From Rhodanobacteraceae bacterium (lineage in GTDB: Bacteria; Pseudomonadota; Gammaproteobacteria; Xanthomonadales; Xanthomonadaceae): a DNA stretch of 64,000 nt. Every line of letters starts with the position of its first letter. Position 1 is the stretch's first letter. The notes under the pieces were generated by a model that ran no database searches, was not told the DNA's origin, and was given only the letters and a program-made list of their open reading frames with translations. A program made the translations under genes and the position numbers. Positions 55,170 through 62,695 of this stretch are shown here, piece by piece. Where the stretch lies: the NCBI GenBank assembly GCA_024233975.1, contig JACKOX010000007.1, positions 74,172 through 138,171 on the forward strand, written 5' to 3'.

Positions 55170-55391
55170 TCAGCCCTTGCGGCGCGCAGCGCCTACCGCG
55201 GTAACCACGCCACCAATGCCCAGCAGCACATAGCCCAGCATGTTGGATGGCTTCTTCTGGGTTTCGACGCTGATCGAGTTGTCACCCAGGCTCAGCACTT
55301 CCTTGCTGTCCGGGAAGCTGACGGCCCCCATGGCGATCAACGCGCCGATGATGAGCAACAAAACGCCAGTAACGATGATTCCGGTTTTCAT
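55170..55391 (-). CDS. 73-residue two-helix membrane protein
   Basis: Start MKTGIIVTGVLLLIIGALIA at 55391 with CAGGAG upstream. One membrane helix at the start, a short periplasmic loop containing K-E-V-L-S-L-G-D-N-S-I-S-V-E, and a second Gly-rich helix (Y-V-L-L-G-I-G-G-V-V-T-A-V-G) ending in A-A-R-R-K-G. The plan resembles DUF3185-type small inner-membrane proteins. It is the first gene after the sigma-54 promoter at 55461-55476 and is followed by csbD. The frame further upstream is not conserved-looking. Confidence 0.78.
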   Translation of the reverse strand: MKTGIIVTGVLLLIIGALIAMGAVSFPDSKEVLSLGDNSISVETQKKPSNMLGYVLLGIGGVVTAVGAARRKG

Positions 55392-55460
55392 GAGGTTCTC
55401 CTGTCTGGTGCCGGTGAAAGCGGAGGTGCGATGCGCCCTGCCGCTACTCACACAGGAGTC

Positions 55461-55476
55461 AGCAATTGGCGTGCCA
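55461..55476 (-). promoter_or_regulatory. Sigma-54 promoter for the small membrane protein-csbD operon
   Basis: Minus strand reads TGGCACGCCAATTGCT: -24 GG and -12 GC separated by exactly ten bases, matching the TGGCACG-N4-TTGCT consensus completely. Predicted start of transcription is near 55450, about 60 bases before the ATG. Confidence 0.85.
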
Positions 55477-55560
55477 TTCGCCAATGATCGAAAAACATAC
55501 ATTGAAACAATTGGTTAGGACAAATACCGCTCGACATGGCGAGCCATCCGACTGGCGAGA

Positions 55561-55577
55561 TCGTGCAGAATGCATGC
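55561..55577. promoter_or_regulatory. Candidate enhancer site upstream of the csbD operon
   Basis: TCGTGCA-GAA-TGCATGC, an imperfect palindrome whose centre lies 94 bp upstream of the -24 element at 55475. The same left arm and spacing occur in the perfect site at 61228-61244, 93 bp from another sigma-54 promoter. Confidence 0.6.
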
Positions 55578-55649
55578 AGATCGGGCGAGCTGCAGTCAGA
55601 TCGGCCGCCTGACAGGCTGCGATACCGGCGTGGAAACCTGGCCTTGGAT

Positions 55650-56756
55650 TCAGGCCGGGGCGCGCTCCAGTTCCAGCACGAAAACCGAGCCGCCACCGGG
55701 ACGGTCTTCGTGGCGCAGCTCGCCCCCCATCCATTCGGCTTCCTGCCGCGCGACGGCCAGGCCAACGCCCGACGACGACGCTGCCGCACTGTCTGTCTCG
55801 GCGGAAAGGCGTACATAGCGCCGGAACAGGCGCGCCTTTTCCTCGCTGGAAATGCCCGGCCCGCGATCCGCTACCCAGATACGTACCGCACCCGGCACGG
55901 CAGCGGCCCCCAGCTCGATCTCGCTGCCATCGGGCGCGTACTTCAGCGCGTTGGAGATCAGGTTGCGCATCACCAGCTGCGTGGCGTCCAGGTCACAGCC
56001 CACGGACAGGCCTTCGACGACCTCACCAACCACCAGCGCCATGCCGCGCCGCGATGCCTCGTCGGCGAAGGCTTCGACGACCAGGTCGAACAACTGATTC
56101 ACCGGCACCGCCTGTGGCGTGTATCCGCGTCGGAGCTCAAGACTGGCGCGGCGCTCCAGGTAGCGCTCGACGAAACCCAGCGCCTTCTTCGCCGAACTCT
56201 CCATCGACTCGGCGCGCTTGCGCTGTCCCTCATCCGCAAGGTCCGAGGCCAGCAGGTTGGCGTTAAGGCTGATGTTGAACAGCGGGTTCTTCAGGTCATG
56301 CGCCACGATGGTGGCCAGGTCCTCGCGCTCGCGAATCGCCTCGTAGAGCTGGTCCCGTGATCGCTTGAGCTCCGCGTGGGTTCGCACGCGAGCGACGAGT
56401 TCCTCGGCTACGAAGGGCTTGACGATGTAGTCGACCGCACCGCCCTCGAAGGCGCGCAGCAGGTGTTCGCGCTCGTTGGCTGCGGTGAGGAAAACGACAG
56501 GGATGTCCTCCCAGTCGGGATTGCCCTTCAGCCGCGCCAGCACTTCGAAACCGTCCATGTTGGGCATACGCATGTCGAGCAGGATCACGTCCGGATCGGC
56601 TGCCTCCATGCGTGCCAGCGCGCGCTTGCCGGATTCCGCCGGCATCACGTCAAATCCGGCATCGCTGAGCACGGTGCCGAGCAATCGAATATTGGCCTCC
56701 TGATCGTCCACGATCAGGACCAGGGGCGGCCGAGCGCCCCAGACAGACAAACTCAT
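55650..56756 (-). CDS. Response regulator-histidine kinase hybrid
   Basis: 368 residues. N-terminal receiver domain with phospho-acceptor D61 (I-L-L-D-M-R-M-P) and V-D-D near residue 16. A short helix leads to a HisKA-like domain with H153 in V-A-H-D-L-K-N-P-L, then the ATPase domain with N-L-I-S-N-A-L-K-Y (N box), D-R-G-P-G-I (G1) and G-V-G-L-A-V-A (G2). No sensor or membrane region: a soluble kinase controlled through its own receiver. Start codon overlaps the stop of the larger kinase gene (ATGA), so the two work together, probably as a phosphorelay. Output partner not certain. Confidence 0.9.
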   Translation of the reverse strand: MSLSVWGARPPLVLIVDDQEANIRLLGTVLSDAGFDVMPAESGKRALARMEAADPDVILLDMRMPNMDGFEVLARLKGNPDWEDIPVVFLTAANEREHLLRAFEGGAVDYIVKPFVAEELVARVRTHAELKRSRDQLYEAIREREDLATIVAHDLKNPLFNISLNANLLASDLADEGQRKRAESMESSAKKALGFVERYLERRASLELRRGYTPQAVPVNQLFDLVVEAFADEASRRGMALVVGEVVEGLSVGCDLDATQLVMRNLISNALKYAPDGSEIELGAAAVPGAVRIWVADRGPGISSEEKARLFRRYVRLSAETDSAAASSSGVGLAVARQEAEWMGGELRHEDRPGGGSVFVLELERAPA

Positions 56757-58909
56757 TCCACGACTCCGTTGTCCTCCCCGATATCGGCCACGTAGGCCGG
56801 CAATTGCCGCAGCAACGACTCCATCGTCACCACGTCGAAGCGATCGGCCGCCGCGCGCAGGCGACCGCCGAACTGGCGGATGCGCTGGAATCCACCGAGC
56901 ACGCCCAGGCGGACCAGCTCATCGGCCATGGTGCGAACCGCACGCACGCGCAGCGATGCCACGACCTCGTCGAGGTCCTGCTCGACGATCAGCCGGAGGC
57001 CGGCAATAGCCTGTTGGCGATCCAGTGCCGTGCTTGATGCGTCATCCTCGACAGCCTCATCCGATGACGGGTCGGCGCTGTCGTCGACTGGCTGGCCAAC
57101 AATCTCGCGCAGTGTTTCGAACAGCGCGCGACGGCTGACCGGCTTGCGCAGGTAACCATCGAAAATCTCGTTCGCGGCATCGCTGCGATCCTGCAGGCTG
57201 GATGCGGTCACCGCGATGATGCTCGGCGCGTCCTCGCCCGCTTCGCGGCGGATGCTGGCCGTCGCGGTGCGTCCATCCATATGCGGCATGCGCAGGTCCA
57301 TCAGCACGATGTCCGGGTGGAAGCTCTGCACGCGATCCACCGCTTCGCGTCCATCCGCCGCCAGTTCGATCGTGTGGGTGTCGCTTCCGATGTAGGCGGC
57401 CAGCAGGTCACGGTTCCAGGCAACATCGTCCACGATCAGCACGCGGCTTGGGGTCAGGGTGTCAAAGTCGACATCCGGCGCTCCCGGTTCGGTGGTGTCG
57501 GAGTCACCATCGACCAACGGAACATCGCTGAAGGTGACGCGGACGCGCGACCCCTCACCCAGCCTGCTCTGGATCGATATCTTGCCGTTCATGAGCAGCA
57601 GCAGCTTCTTGACGATGGCCAGGCCCAGTCCGCTGCCTTCACGCTCGGCGATGGTTTCCTCGTCACCTCGATAGAAAGGCTCGAACAGCCGTCGCTGCTT
57701 CTCCTCGTCCATCCCGATGCCGGTATCGCTCACTTCGATGATCATGTGGATGTGCCCTTCCGCGGTGCCAGGCACGCAACTGACGGCAGTGCGAACCTCG
57801 CCGTCATCGGTGTACTTCACCGCGTTCGACAGCAGGTTCATCAGCACCTGCCGGAGACGCGCCGAATCCAGCATCAGGGCCGCCGGAACGGCCGGCGCCA
57901 CGTGCGCGGACAACTGCAGCTGCTTTCGGGCCGCCGGTTCCGCGAATACCGCCAGCGTGGAGTCCATCAGGCCGCGGATATCCACCGGTTCGGGATCCAG
58001 CGTCAGCTTGCCGGCCTCGATCTTGGACAGGTCGAGGATGTCGTTGATCAGCGCCATCAGTGCCTCGCCGCTGGTCTGGATGGCGCGGATGTATTCGCGC
58101 GCGCGCGGCGAATCGGGTGTCTTCGCCAGCAGCTCGGAATAGCCATACAACGCATTCATCGGCGTGCGGATTTCGTGGCTCATGCTGGCCAGGAAAGCAC
58201 TCTTCTCCGCGCTGGCGTTCATCGCCTGCTCTGCCCGCAGCTCGGCGATCCGCTGGTCGGCCTGTGCCTTGCGGCTGTGACGGATGGCGAGAAAGCCGAT
58301 GATACCGGCGACCAGCGCGAGGCCATTCATCAGCCACAGCGTCGCGTTCTTCTGGGTGATGACCGCGTCGAGCTCCTGCTGCCGTTCGGAGAGGCGACGT
58401 GATTCCTCGTACTGCAGTCCGGAGGCAAGCCAGCGCACCTGGTCGTCGAATTCCACCTCACCGCCGCGACGGACAACCTCGGCCGCAACCTCGACGCCGT
58501 CGGTCTGCGCGGTTTCGATCAGGGCGCGCATGCTGCGCTGCCGGCGGTCCAGCTCGTCACCCAGCGACTGCAGGCGTTCGGCCTGCTCGGGCGTGCCAGA
58601 AACCAGTTGGATCACCCGCTGCATATGCTCATCAAGCTTGCGGACTGCTTCCTCGTAGCGATCCAGTATGTCGTCGCGTCCGGTCAGCACATAGCGCAGG
58701 CCCGAGCTTTCGGTTTCCGCATACTCGGCCACCACGTCATTGATGGCGGCCTGCACGCGCTGCATCTGCCCCACCCATTCGGTGGCACGCTTTTCCTGGC
58801 TGGCGCTGAAGGCGTTGTAGGCCGCTGCGCCCAACACCAGCGACACCGCCAGTATCACCAGGCCGTAATAGAGATAGCGGGTATGGAAAAAACTGGAAGG
58901 TCGGAGCAT
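56753..58909 (-). CDS. CHASE3-type hybrid sensor histidine kinase
   Basis: 718 residues. An N-terminal membrane helix (about 14-32), a CHASE3-like periplasmic helical domain (35-190, with S-S-G-L-R-Y-V-L-T-G-R-D), a second helix (191-210), HisKA with H245 in M-S-H-E-I-R-T-P-M, HATPase with N-L-L-S-N-A-V-K-Y and G-S-G-L-G-L-A, a receiver with D538 (L-M-D-L-R-M-P), and a C-terminal helical segment of about 100 residues that resembles a degenerate Hpt module but shows no clear phospho-acceptor His. It senses an envelope signal and starts a relay. Co-translated with the following REC-kinase. Confidence 0.92.
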   Translation of the reverse strand: MLRPSSFFHTRYLYYGLVILAVSLVLGAAAYNAFSASQEKRATEWVGQMQRVQAAINDVVAEYAETESSGLRYVLTGRDDILDRYEEAVRKLDEHMQRVIQLVSGTPEQAERLQSLGDELDRRQRSMRALIETAQTDGVEVAAEVVRRGGEVEFDDQVRWLASGLQYEESRRLSERQQELDAVITQKNATLWLMNGLALVAGIIGFLAIRHSRKAQADQRIAELRAEQAMNASAEKSAFLASMSHEIRTPMNALYGYSELLAKTPDSPRAREYIRAIQTSGEALMALINDILDLSKIEAGKLTLDPEPVDIRGLMDSTLAVFAEPAARKQLQLSAHVAPAVPAALMLDSARLRQVLMNLLSNAVKYTDDGEVRTAVSCVPGTAEGHIHMIIEVSDTGIGMDEEKQRRLFEPFYRGDEETIAEREGSGLGLAIVKKLLLLMNGKISIQSRLGEGSRVRVTFSDVPLVDGDSDTTEPGAPDVDFDTLTPSRVLIVDDVAWNRDLLAAYIGSDTHTIELAADGREAVDRVQSFHPDIVLMDLRMPHMDGRTATASIRREAGEDAPSIIAVTASSLQDRSDAANEIFDGYLRKPVSRRALFETLREIVGQPVDDSADPSSDEAVEDDASSTALDRQQAIAGLRLIVEQDLDEVVASLRVRAVRTMADELVRLGVLGGFQRIRQFGGRLRAAADRFDVVTMESLLRQLPAYVADIGEDNGVVE

Positions 58910-58951
58910 TCGCCGTTTCTATCCGGTGAGCGAAAGGACCGGCCGATCCTG

Positions 58952-59461
58952 TCAGCCGTTGAGCGCCATGATGACACCATTGAGGATGAGTGCGAATGAC
59001 ACCCAGAGCAGCGCCGGCACCAGTAGTAGCGAACCAAGCCCGCTGAGACGCGACACCGTGGCGATCGAAACCACCGTTGCCAGCCACAGCGCGGCGATGT
59101 CGATGAAAGCCAGCAATGGCGACTGCAGGCCGAAGAACAGCGGCGTCCACGCAGCATTCAGCACAAGCTGCACACCCATCGCCCACAAGGCCAGCGTGCG
59201 TTCTTTTCCCGGCGGGGACGCAAGCACCAGTCCCAGACAGATGGCAATCATCGCGTAGAGGACACTCCACACCGGAGCGAACACCCACGCCGGCGGCTGC
59301 CATGTCGGCTTGACCAGTGCTTCAAACCACTCGCCCGGCGGGAACGAACCACCAATGGCGAGAACGACGCCAACCGCCAGCGCGGCGACCAGCGCGGGAC
59401 GCCAGCGCGTCTGTCGCGACTGGCTCTTCGTTGGATAACGGGTCTGGCTGATTGTTTGCAT
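58952..59461 (-). CDS. tspO: TspO/MBR family protein
   Basis: 169 residues with five membrane helices. F-P-P-G-E-W-F near the N-terminus, K-P-T-W-Q-P-P-A-W-V-F-A-P-V-W (the WxPP-x-FxPVW signature) and N-A-A-W-T-P-L-F-F-G are diagnostic. TspO binds tetrapyrroles and modulates stress or photosynthesis genes in other bacteria. The first 20 residues are an extra hydrophilic lead. No sigma-54 promoter is visible upstream. It lies between the kinases and the sigma-54 activator. Confidence 0.92.
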   Translation of the reverse strand: MQTISQTRYPTKSQSRQTRWRPALVAALAVGVVLAIGGSFPPGEWFEALVKPTWQPPAWVFAPVWSVLYAMIAICLGLVLASPPGKERTLALWAMGVQLVLNAAWTPLFFGLQSPLLAFIDIAALWLATVVSIATVSRLSGLGSLLLVPALLWVSFALILNGVIMALNG

Positions 59462-59577
59462 GTCTGACTCCTATCTTCCTCCCCGCGTTGTGGCAATGGA
59501 TATGTGTCGCTGACGATTCAATCTGATTCTTTGAACCGGCTGCTTCGATGGACTGCCATCGCGAACCACCCCCTGGC

Positions 59578-60960
59578 TCAGGACAATCCGTAGCTCTTGC
59601 GTTTTCGATAGAGCGTCGACGCATCAATGCCCAGCGTCTGCGCCGCGGCGTCCAGCGTTGCGCAGCGCGCCAGGACGGCTTCGATGTGGGCGCGCTCCAG
59701 CTGCTCCAGGCTGACTTCGCCACCCACTGCAGCCGATGTCCCCGTCGCGTTTCCGTCGGCAGCCGGCATTCCGCTGGAGGCATCGATGTTCATGTGGCCG
59801 GCGTCCAGCTTTTCATCGGCGCACAGGATCACCGCGCGCTCGATGACGTTCTGCAGCTCACGAACGTTGCCTGGCCACGGATAGGCCAGCAGAGCACGTT
59901 CCGCCGCATCCGAGAGCGAGCGCGCCGGGCAACCGTATTCGCCGGCGAAGCGCTGCACGAAGCCACGCGCCAATGGCACGATGTCCTCGCGGCGATCACG
60001 CAGCGATGGCAGCACCAGCGAAACCACGTCCAGCCGATAGTAGAGGTCCTGGCGGAACTCACCGCCTTCGGACATGCGCTTGAGGTCGCGATTGGTCGCC
60101 GCGATCAGACGCACATCGGCCTGTCGGCTGACCGGATCACCCACGCGCTCGTATTCCTTGTCCTGGATGAAGCGCAGCAGCTTGGGCTGCAGCGACAGCG
60201 GGAACTCGCCGATTTCATCCATGAACAGGCTGCCGCCATCGGCCTGCGCCACGCGGCCATCGGTGCTGTCGATGGCGCCACTGAAGGCACCCTTGCGATG
60301 GCCGAACAACTCGTTCTCCAGCAGATCGGCATTGAGCGACGGGCAGTTGACGGTGACGAAATTGGCGTCGGCGCGCTGGCTCCAGCGATGGATGGCACGC
60401 GCCATCACGTTCTTGCCGGTGCCACTCTCGCCGAGGATCAACACGTTCGCGCCGGTACCCGCGACGCGACGCGCAACGGCAATGGCCTCGCGCATCGCCG
60501 GCGATTCGCTGTCGAGATCGTCCGAAGGCGTCGAAGCCACCTGCTGCTCCAACACCTCGACGCGCGTGGACAGCTGGCGCGCCTCGGCCTGGCGGGCAAC
60601 CGCGATGCGCAGCTGTTCGGGCGAGAACGGCTTGACCAGATAGTCGTGGATGCCGAGCCGCAGGGCTTCCATGGCCGCTTCGGTGTCACGGTTGGCCGTC
60701 GCCATGATGATGCGCAGGCCTGGTGCGTGCTCCTTGATACCCGGCACAGCATCGGTGCCGAGGTCGTGGCCGATATTGCGATCCAGCAGGCAGACATCGA
60801 AGGGACGCGTAGCCGCGAGCCGAAGGCCTTCATCCAGCGTCTCGGCTGCGGTGAACACGATGCCGCGCGGTTCGAGGATCGCGCGGTAGGTGTCGAGGAT
60901 GTCCGCATCATCGTCAACGGCAAGGACGCGGACTTTGTTTGGGTGCTCGGTGCTGGGCAT
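59578..60960 (-). CDS. NtrC-family sigma-54-dependent response regulator
   Basis: 460 residues from the ATG at 60960. Receiver domain with phospho-acceptor D60 (V-C-L-L-D-R-N) and A-V-D-D-D; AAA+ domain with Walker A G-E-S-G-T-G-K-N, the sigma-54 contact loop G-A-F-S-G-A (usual GAFTGA) and the Walker B-like G-G-S-L-F-M-D-E-I-G-E; C-terminal Fis-type HTH (A-A-Q-T-L-G-I-D-A-S-T-L-Y-R-K-R). Closest in plan to AlgB. It should bind paired palindromes about 90-100 bp upstream of sigma-54 promoters, and such sites occur on both sides of it. No kinase gene is directly adjacent; the hybrid kinases 600 bp away are candidates. Confidence 0.93.
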   Translation of the reverse strand: MPSTEHPNKVRVLAVDDDADILDTYRAILEPRGIVFTAAETLDEGLRLAATRPFDVCLLDRNIGHDLGTDAVPGIKEHAPGLRIIMATANRDTEAAMEALRLGIHDYLVKPFSPEQLRIAVARQAEARQLSTRVEVLEQQVASTPSDDLDSESPAMREAIAVARRVAGTGANVLILGESGTGKNVMARAIHRWSQRADANFVTVNCPSLNADLLENELFGHRKGAFSGAIDSTDGRVAQADGGSLFMDEIGEFPLSLQPKLLRFIQDKEYERVGDPVSRQADVRLIAATNRDLKRMSEGGEFRQDLYYRLDVVSLVLPSLRDRREDIVPLARGFVQRFAGEYGCPARSLSDAAERALLAYPWPGNVRELQNVIERAVILCADEKLDAGHMNIDASSGMPAADGNATGTSAAVGGEVSLEQLERAHIEAVLARCATLDAAAQTLGIDASTLYRKRKSYGLS

Positions 60961-61046
60961 GGGACTCCCGTCATCGTCGTCAGGGTCGGCCGATGTCTTG
61001 GCCGCTGGCAATCATCAAGCAGGTTGCGTGCCAGCTGCGACCGGAT

Positions 61047-61062
61047 TGGCACAGGCTTTGCT
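61047..61062 (+). promoter_or_regulatory. Sigma-54 promoter upstream of the 61092 ORF
   Basis: TGGCACAGGCTTTGCT: -24 GG (61048-61049) and -12 GC (61060-61061) with ten bases between. It is divergent from the activator gene. Predicted transcription start is about 61073, roughly 20 bases before the ATG at 61092. No clear enhancer palindrome was found upstream of this one. Confidence 0.75.
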
Positions 61063-61091
61063 GGAACCACCCGGACAACCGGGAGAACGTC

Positions 61092-61310
61092 ATGACCACA
61101 CTGTGCCTGTGCGACCTTAACGAACACGACCTTTCCGTCCTTTCAGAGCTGGCGGCGCCCGCTTCCTGCGGCGCTCCGGCGGACTGGCCCGGCATGGGAA
61201 GTCAGCAGGACCGGCAGCCTTCTCATGTCGTGCAGGATGCACGATACACCAGCCGTGATCCCGCAATCTGCACGGCAGCCATGCCCACCGTACGACCAGC
61301 CACCGCTTGA
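61092..61310 (+). CDS. 72-residue hypothetical protein under a sigma-54 promoter
   Basis: ATG at 61092 with GGGAG six bases upstream and a sigma-54 promoter just before that. The predicted peptide M-T-T-L-C-L-C-D-L-N-E-H-D-L-S-V-L has four Cys and no signal peptide or membrane helix. The second half looks low-complexity, and the palindromic enhancer site for the next operon lies inside it. It may be a real small protein, or the transcript may be a short RNA that carries the enhancer region. No family recognised. Confidence 0.4.
   Translation: MTTLCLCDLNEHDLSVLSELAAPASCGAPADWPGMGSQQDRQPSHVVQDARYTSRDPAICTAAMPTVRPATA
61228..61244. promoter_or_regulatory. Perfect palindromic enhancer site
   Basis: TCGTGCA-GGA-TGCACGA. 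The centre is 93 bp upstream of the -24 element of the promoter at 61328, the normal place for a bacterial enhancer-binding protein site. Its left arm recurs at the csbD promoter at the same spacing. Confidence 0.7.
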
Positions 61311-61327
61311 ACACGGCCTCTGCTGGC

Positions 61328-61342
61328 TGGCACGCAAGTTGC
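61328..61342 (+). promoter_or_regulatory. Sigma-54 promoter for the DUF883-AI-2E operon
   Basis: TGGCACGCAAGTTGC: a full match to the sigma-54 consensus with GG at 61329-61330 and GC at 61341-61342. Expected transcription start is near 61354, about 46 bases before the ATG at 61400. Confidence 0.88.
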
Positions 61343-61399
61343 GTTGCTCTGGGTGTGCGGCCCGATCCGCACCCTTTCCATCCAGACAAGGAGTACGTC

Positions 61400-61792
61400 A
61401 TGGCAAGTCTCAAGAAACCGTCCGCCAACTCGACCCACAGCGACAGCCCGCGCCAGGCGATGGGCGAGCACTTCGGTGAATCGAAGGATCACCTGATGGC
61501 CGCCGCCAGCGCCGCGGCCGATACCCTGCGCAACGCGAATTCGGCCGCCGTGAAGGAGCTGCGCAGTGGCGGTGCCGGCGTTCGCGAAGAACTCGGCGAG
61601 GCGGCAAGCAGCGGACAGAAGGTTGCCGGTGCCGCGCGCGACGCCGCCCGCGACGAATGGAACGCGATGAAGGGTCACGGCCGCAACCTGCTGAGCCGTT
61701 CCGAGCAGTGGGTGCAGGAGCGTCCGCTGGCCGCACTGGGCATTGCCGCCGCCGGTGGCTTCATCCTGTCGCGAATGATGCGCCGCCGCTGA
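61400..61792 (+). CDS. DUF883 (YqjD/ElaB-like) membrane-anchored protein
   Basis: 130 residues, ATG at 61400 with AAGGAG. A long charged helical part (D-A-A-R-D-E-W and similar heptads) is followed by one C-terminal hydrophobic Gly/Ala segment (A-L-G-I-A-A-A-G-G-F-I-L-S) and M-M-R-R-R, the plan of E. coli YqjD and ElaB. Those are stationary-phase, C-tail-anchored inner-membrane proteins; YqjD binds ribosomes. First gene of a four-gene operon behind a sigma-54 promoter. Confidence 0.9.
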   Translation: MASLKKPSANSTHSDSPRQAMGEHFGESKDHLMAAASAAADTLRNANSAAVKELRSGGAGVREELGEAASSGQKVAGAARDAARDEWNAMKGHGRNLLSRSEQWVQERPLAALGIAAAGGFILSRMMRRR

Positions 61793-61817
61793 TCACGCGC
61801 CGCGGGGGAACGGCACC

Positions 61818-62249
61818 ATGAACCAACACCGGACCAGCAAACCAGCAAGACGCGGCAGCGTGGCCGCCGTCGCCGGAACGGCGGCGGCCACGGGTCGCTC
61901 GTTGCTGGACCTGATCGACAGCGAGCTCTCGCTCACCGGCCGCGCGCTGCTGCGCGCCGCGCTGATGGGGATGGTCGCCATTGCCCTTGCCGGCGTGGGC
62001 GGCCTGATGCTCGCGGTGATCCTGGTGCTGCTGCTTCAGGCAGCCGGTCTTGGCTGGCTGGGTTCCGTGTCCCTGGTGACGCTGGCCGTGCTCATCTTCT
62101 GCGGCATCGCGACACTCAAGGCGAGAAACCTGCTGGAATTGTGCGGCCTTCCCGCCACCCGCCGCCAACTGTCACGGATGTTCCGCGAATCGAACTCACC
62201 CGAGTCGACGTCGGGCGAATCTCCATCCCAACCGGAGCCGCAAGCATGA
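61818..62249 (+). CDS. YqjE/phage holin family membrane protein
   Basis: 143 residues. The first part is A-A-T-G-R-S-L-L-D-L-I-D-S-E-L, then two adjacent membrane helices (M-V-A-I-A-L-A-G-V-G-G-L-M-L-A and the L-G-S-V-S-L-V-T-L-A-V-L-I-F segment). The plan matches the phage-holin-like family to which YqjE belongs, which is nearly always next to a DUF883 gene. A hydrophilic C-terminal tail carries L-P-A-T-R-R-Q-L. Holin activity is not established; a role in membrane stress is inferred from the neighbours. Stop overlaps the next start. Confidence 0.87.
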   Translation: MNQHRTSKPARRGSVAAVAGTAAATGRSLLDLIDSELSLTGRALLRAALMGMVAIALAGVGGLMLAVILVLLLQAAGLGWLGSVSLVTLAVLIFCGIATLKARNLLELCGLPATRRQLSRMFRESNSPESTSGESPSQPEPQA

Positions 62250-62695
62250 GCAGCCTGAGCCGCCAGATCGAAGCCGTCCGCATCGCGGAAAGCCGCGTCG
62301 CCGAACAGCGCGATTCGCTGGAACGCAACAGCCGGCGTCTCGCCAAGCGCGCGCGGCGCCTGTTGATGCCGCATGGCGTGGTGGTCGGCGGACTGCTGGC
62401 CGGCGTGCTGGCGGATCGCTGGCTGTTCCCGCCGGATTCCCCGAAGCGTTCCAACGAGGAACACGGATCCGGCAGCAATGAAGGCAGCGAACGCACCTCC
62501 TTCCTCGCCGAGATCGGCAGCCTGTTGGCCATCGCCAACAGCCTGACGCCGCTGGCGATGAACGCGATGGAGCTGCATCAGCGCTGGCAGGCCTCACGTG
62601 CTCCGAGTGATGCAGACGCGGGGATGAACCCGGAGACCTCGGACACGGCAGGCTCGACATCAGATGCGGATGCCCTCAAGGAAACATCGGCATGA
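62246..62695 (+). CDS. YqjK-like small membrane protein
   Basis: 149 residues starting at the ATG at 62246, overlapping the YqjE stop (ATGA). A basic, coiled start (A-E-Q-R-D-S-L-E-R-N-S-R-R) leads to a membrane helix around L-M-P-H-G-V-V-V-G-G-L-L-A-G-V-L-A and a polar, acidic C-terminus. Position third after DUF883 and YqjE is that of E. coli yqjK, though similarity is weak. Function unknown. Its stop overlaps the AI-2E transporter start. Confidence 0.72.
   Translation: MSSLSRQIEAVRIAESRVAEQRDSLERNSRRLAKRARRLLMPHGVVVGGLLAGVLADRWLFPPDSPKRSNEEHGSGSNEGSERTSFLAEIGSLLAIANSLTPLAMNAMELHQRWQASRAPSDADAGMNPETSDTAGSTSDADALKETSA

Noticed and set aside
59462..59577. Sigma-54 promoter for tspO
   Set aside because: TGGCAG is present on the minus strand but no GC follows at ten-base spacing.
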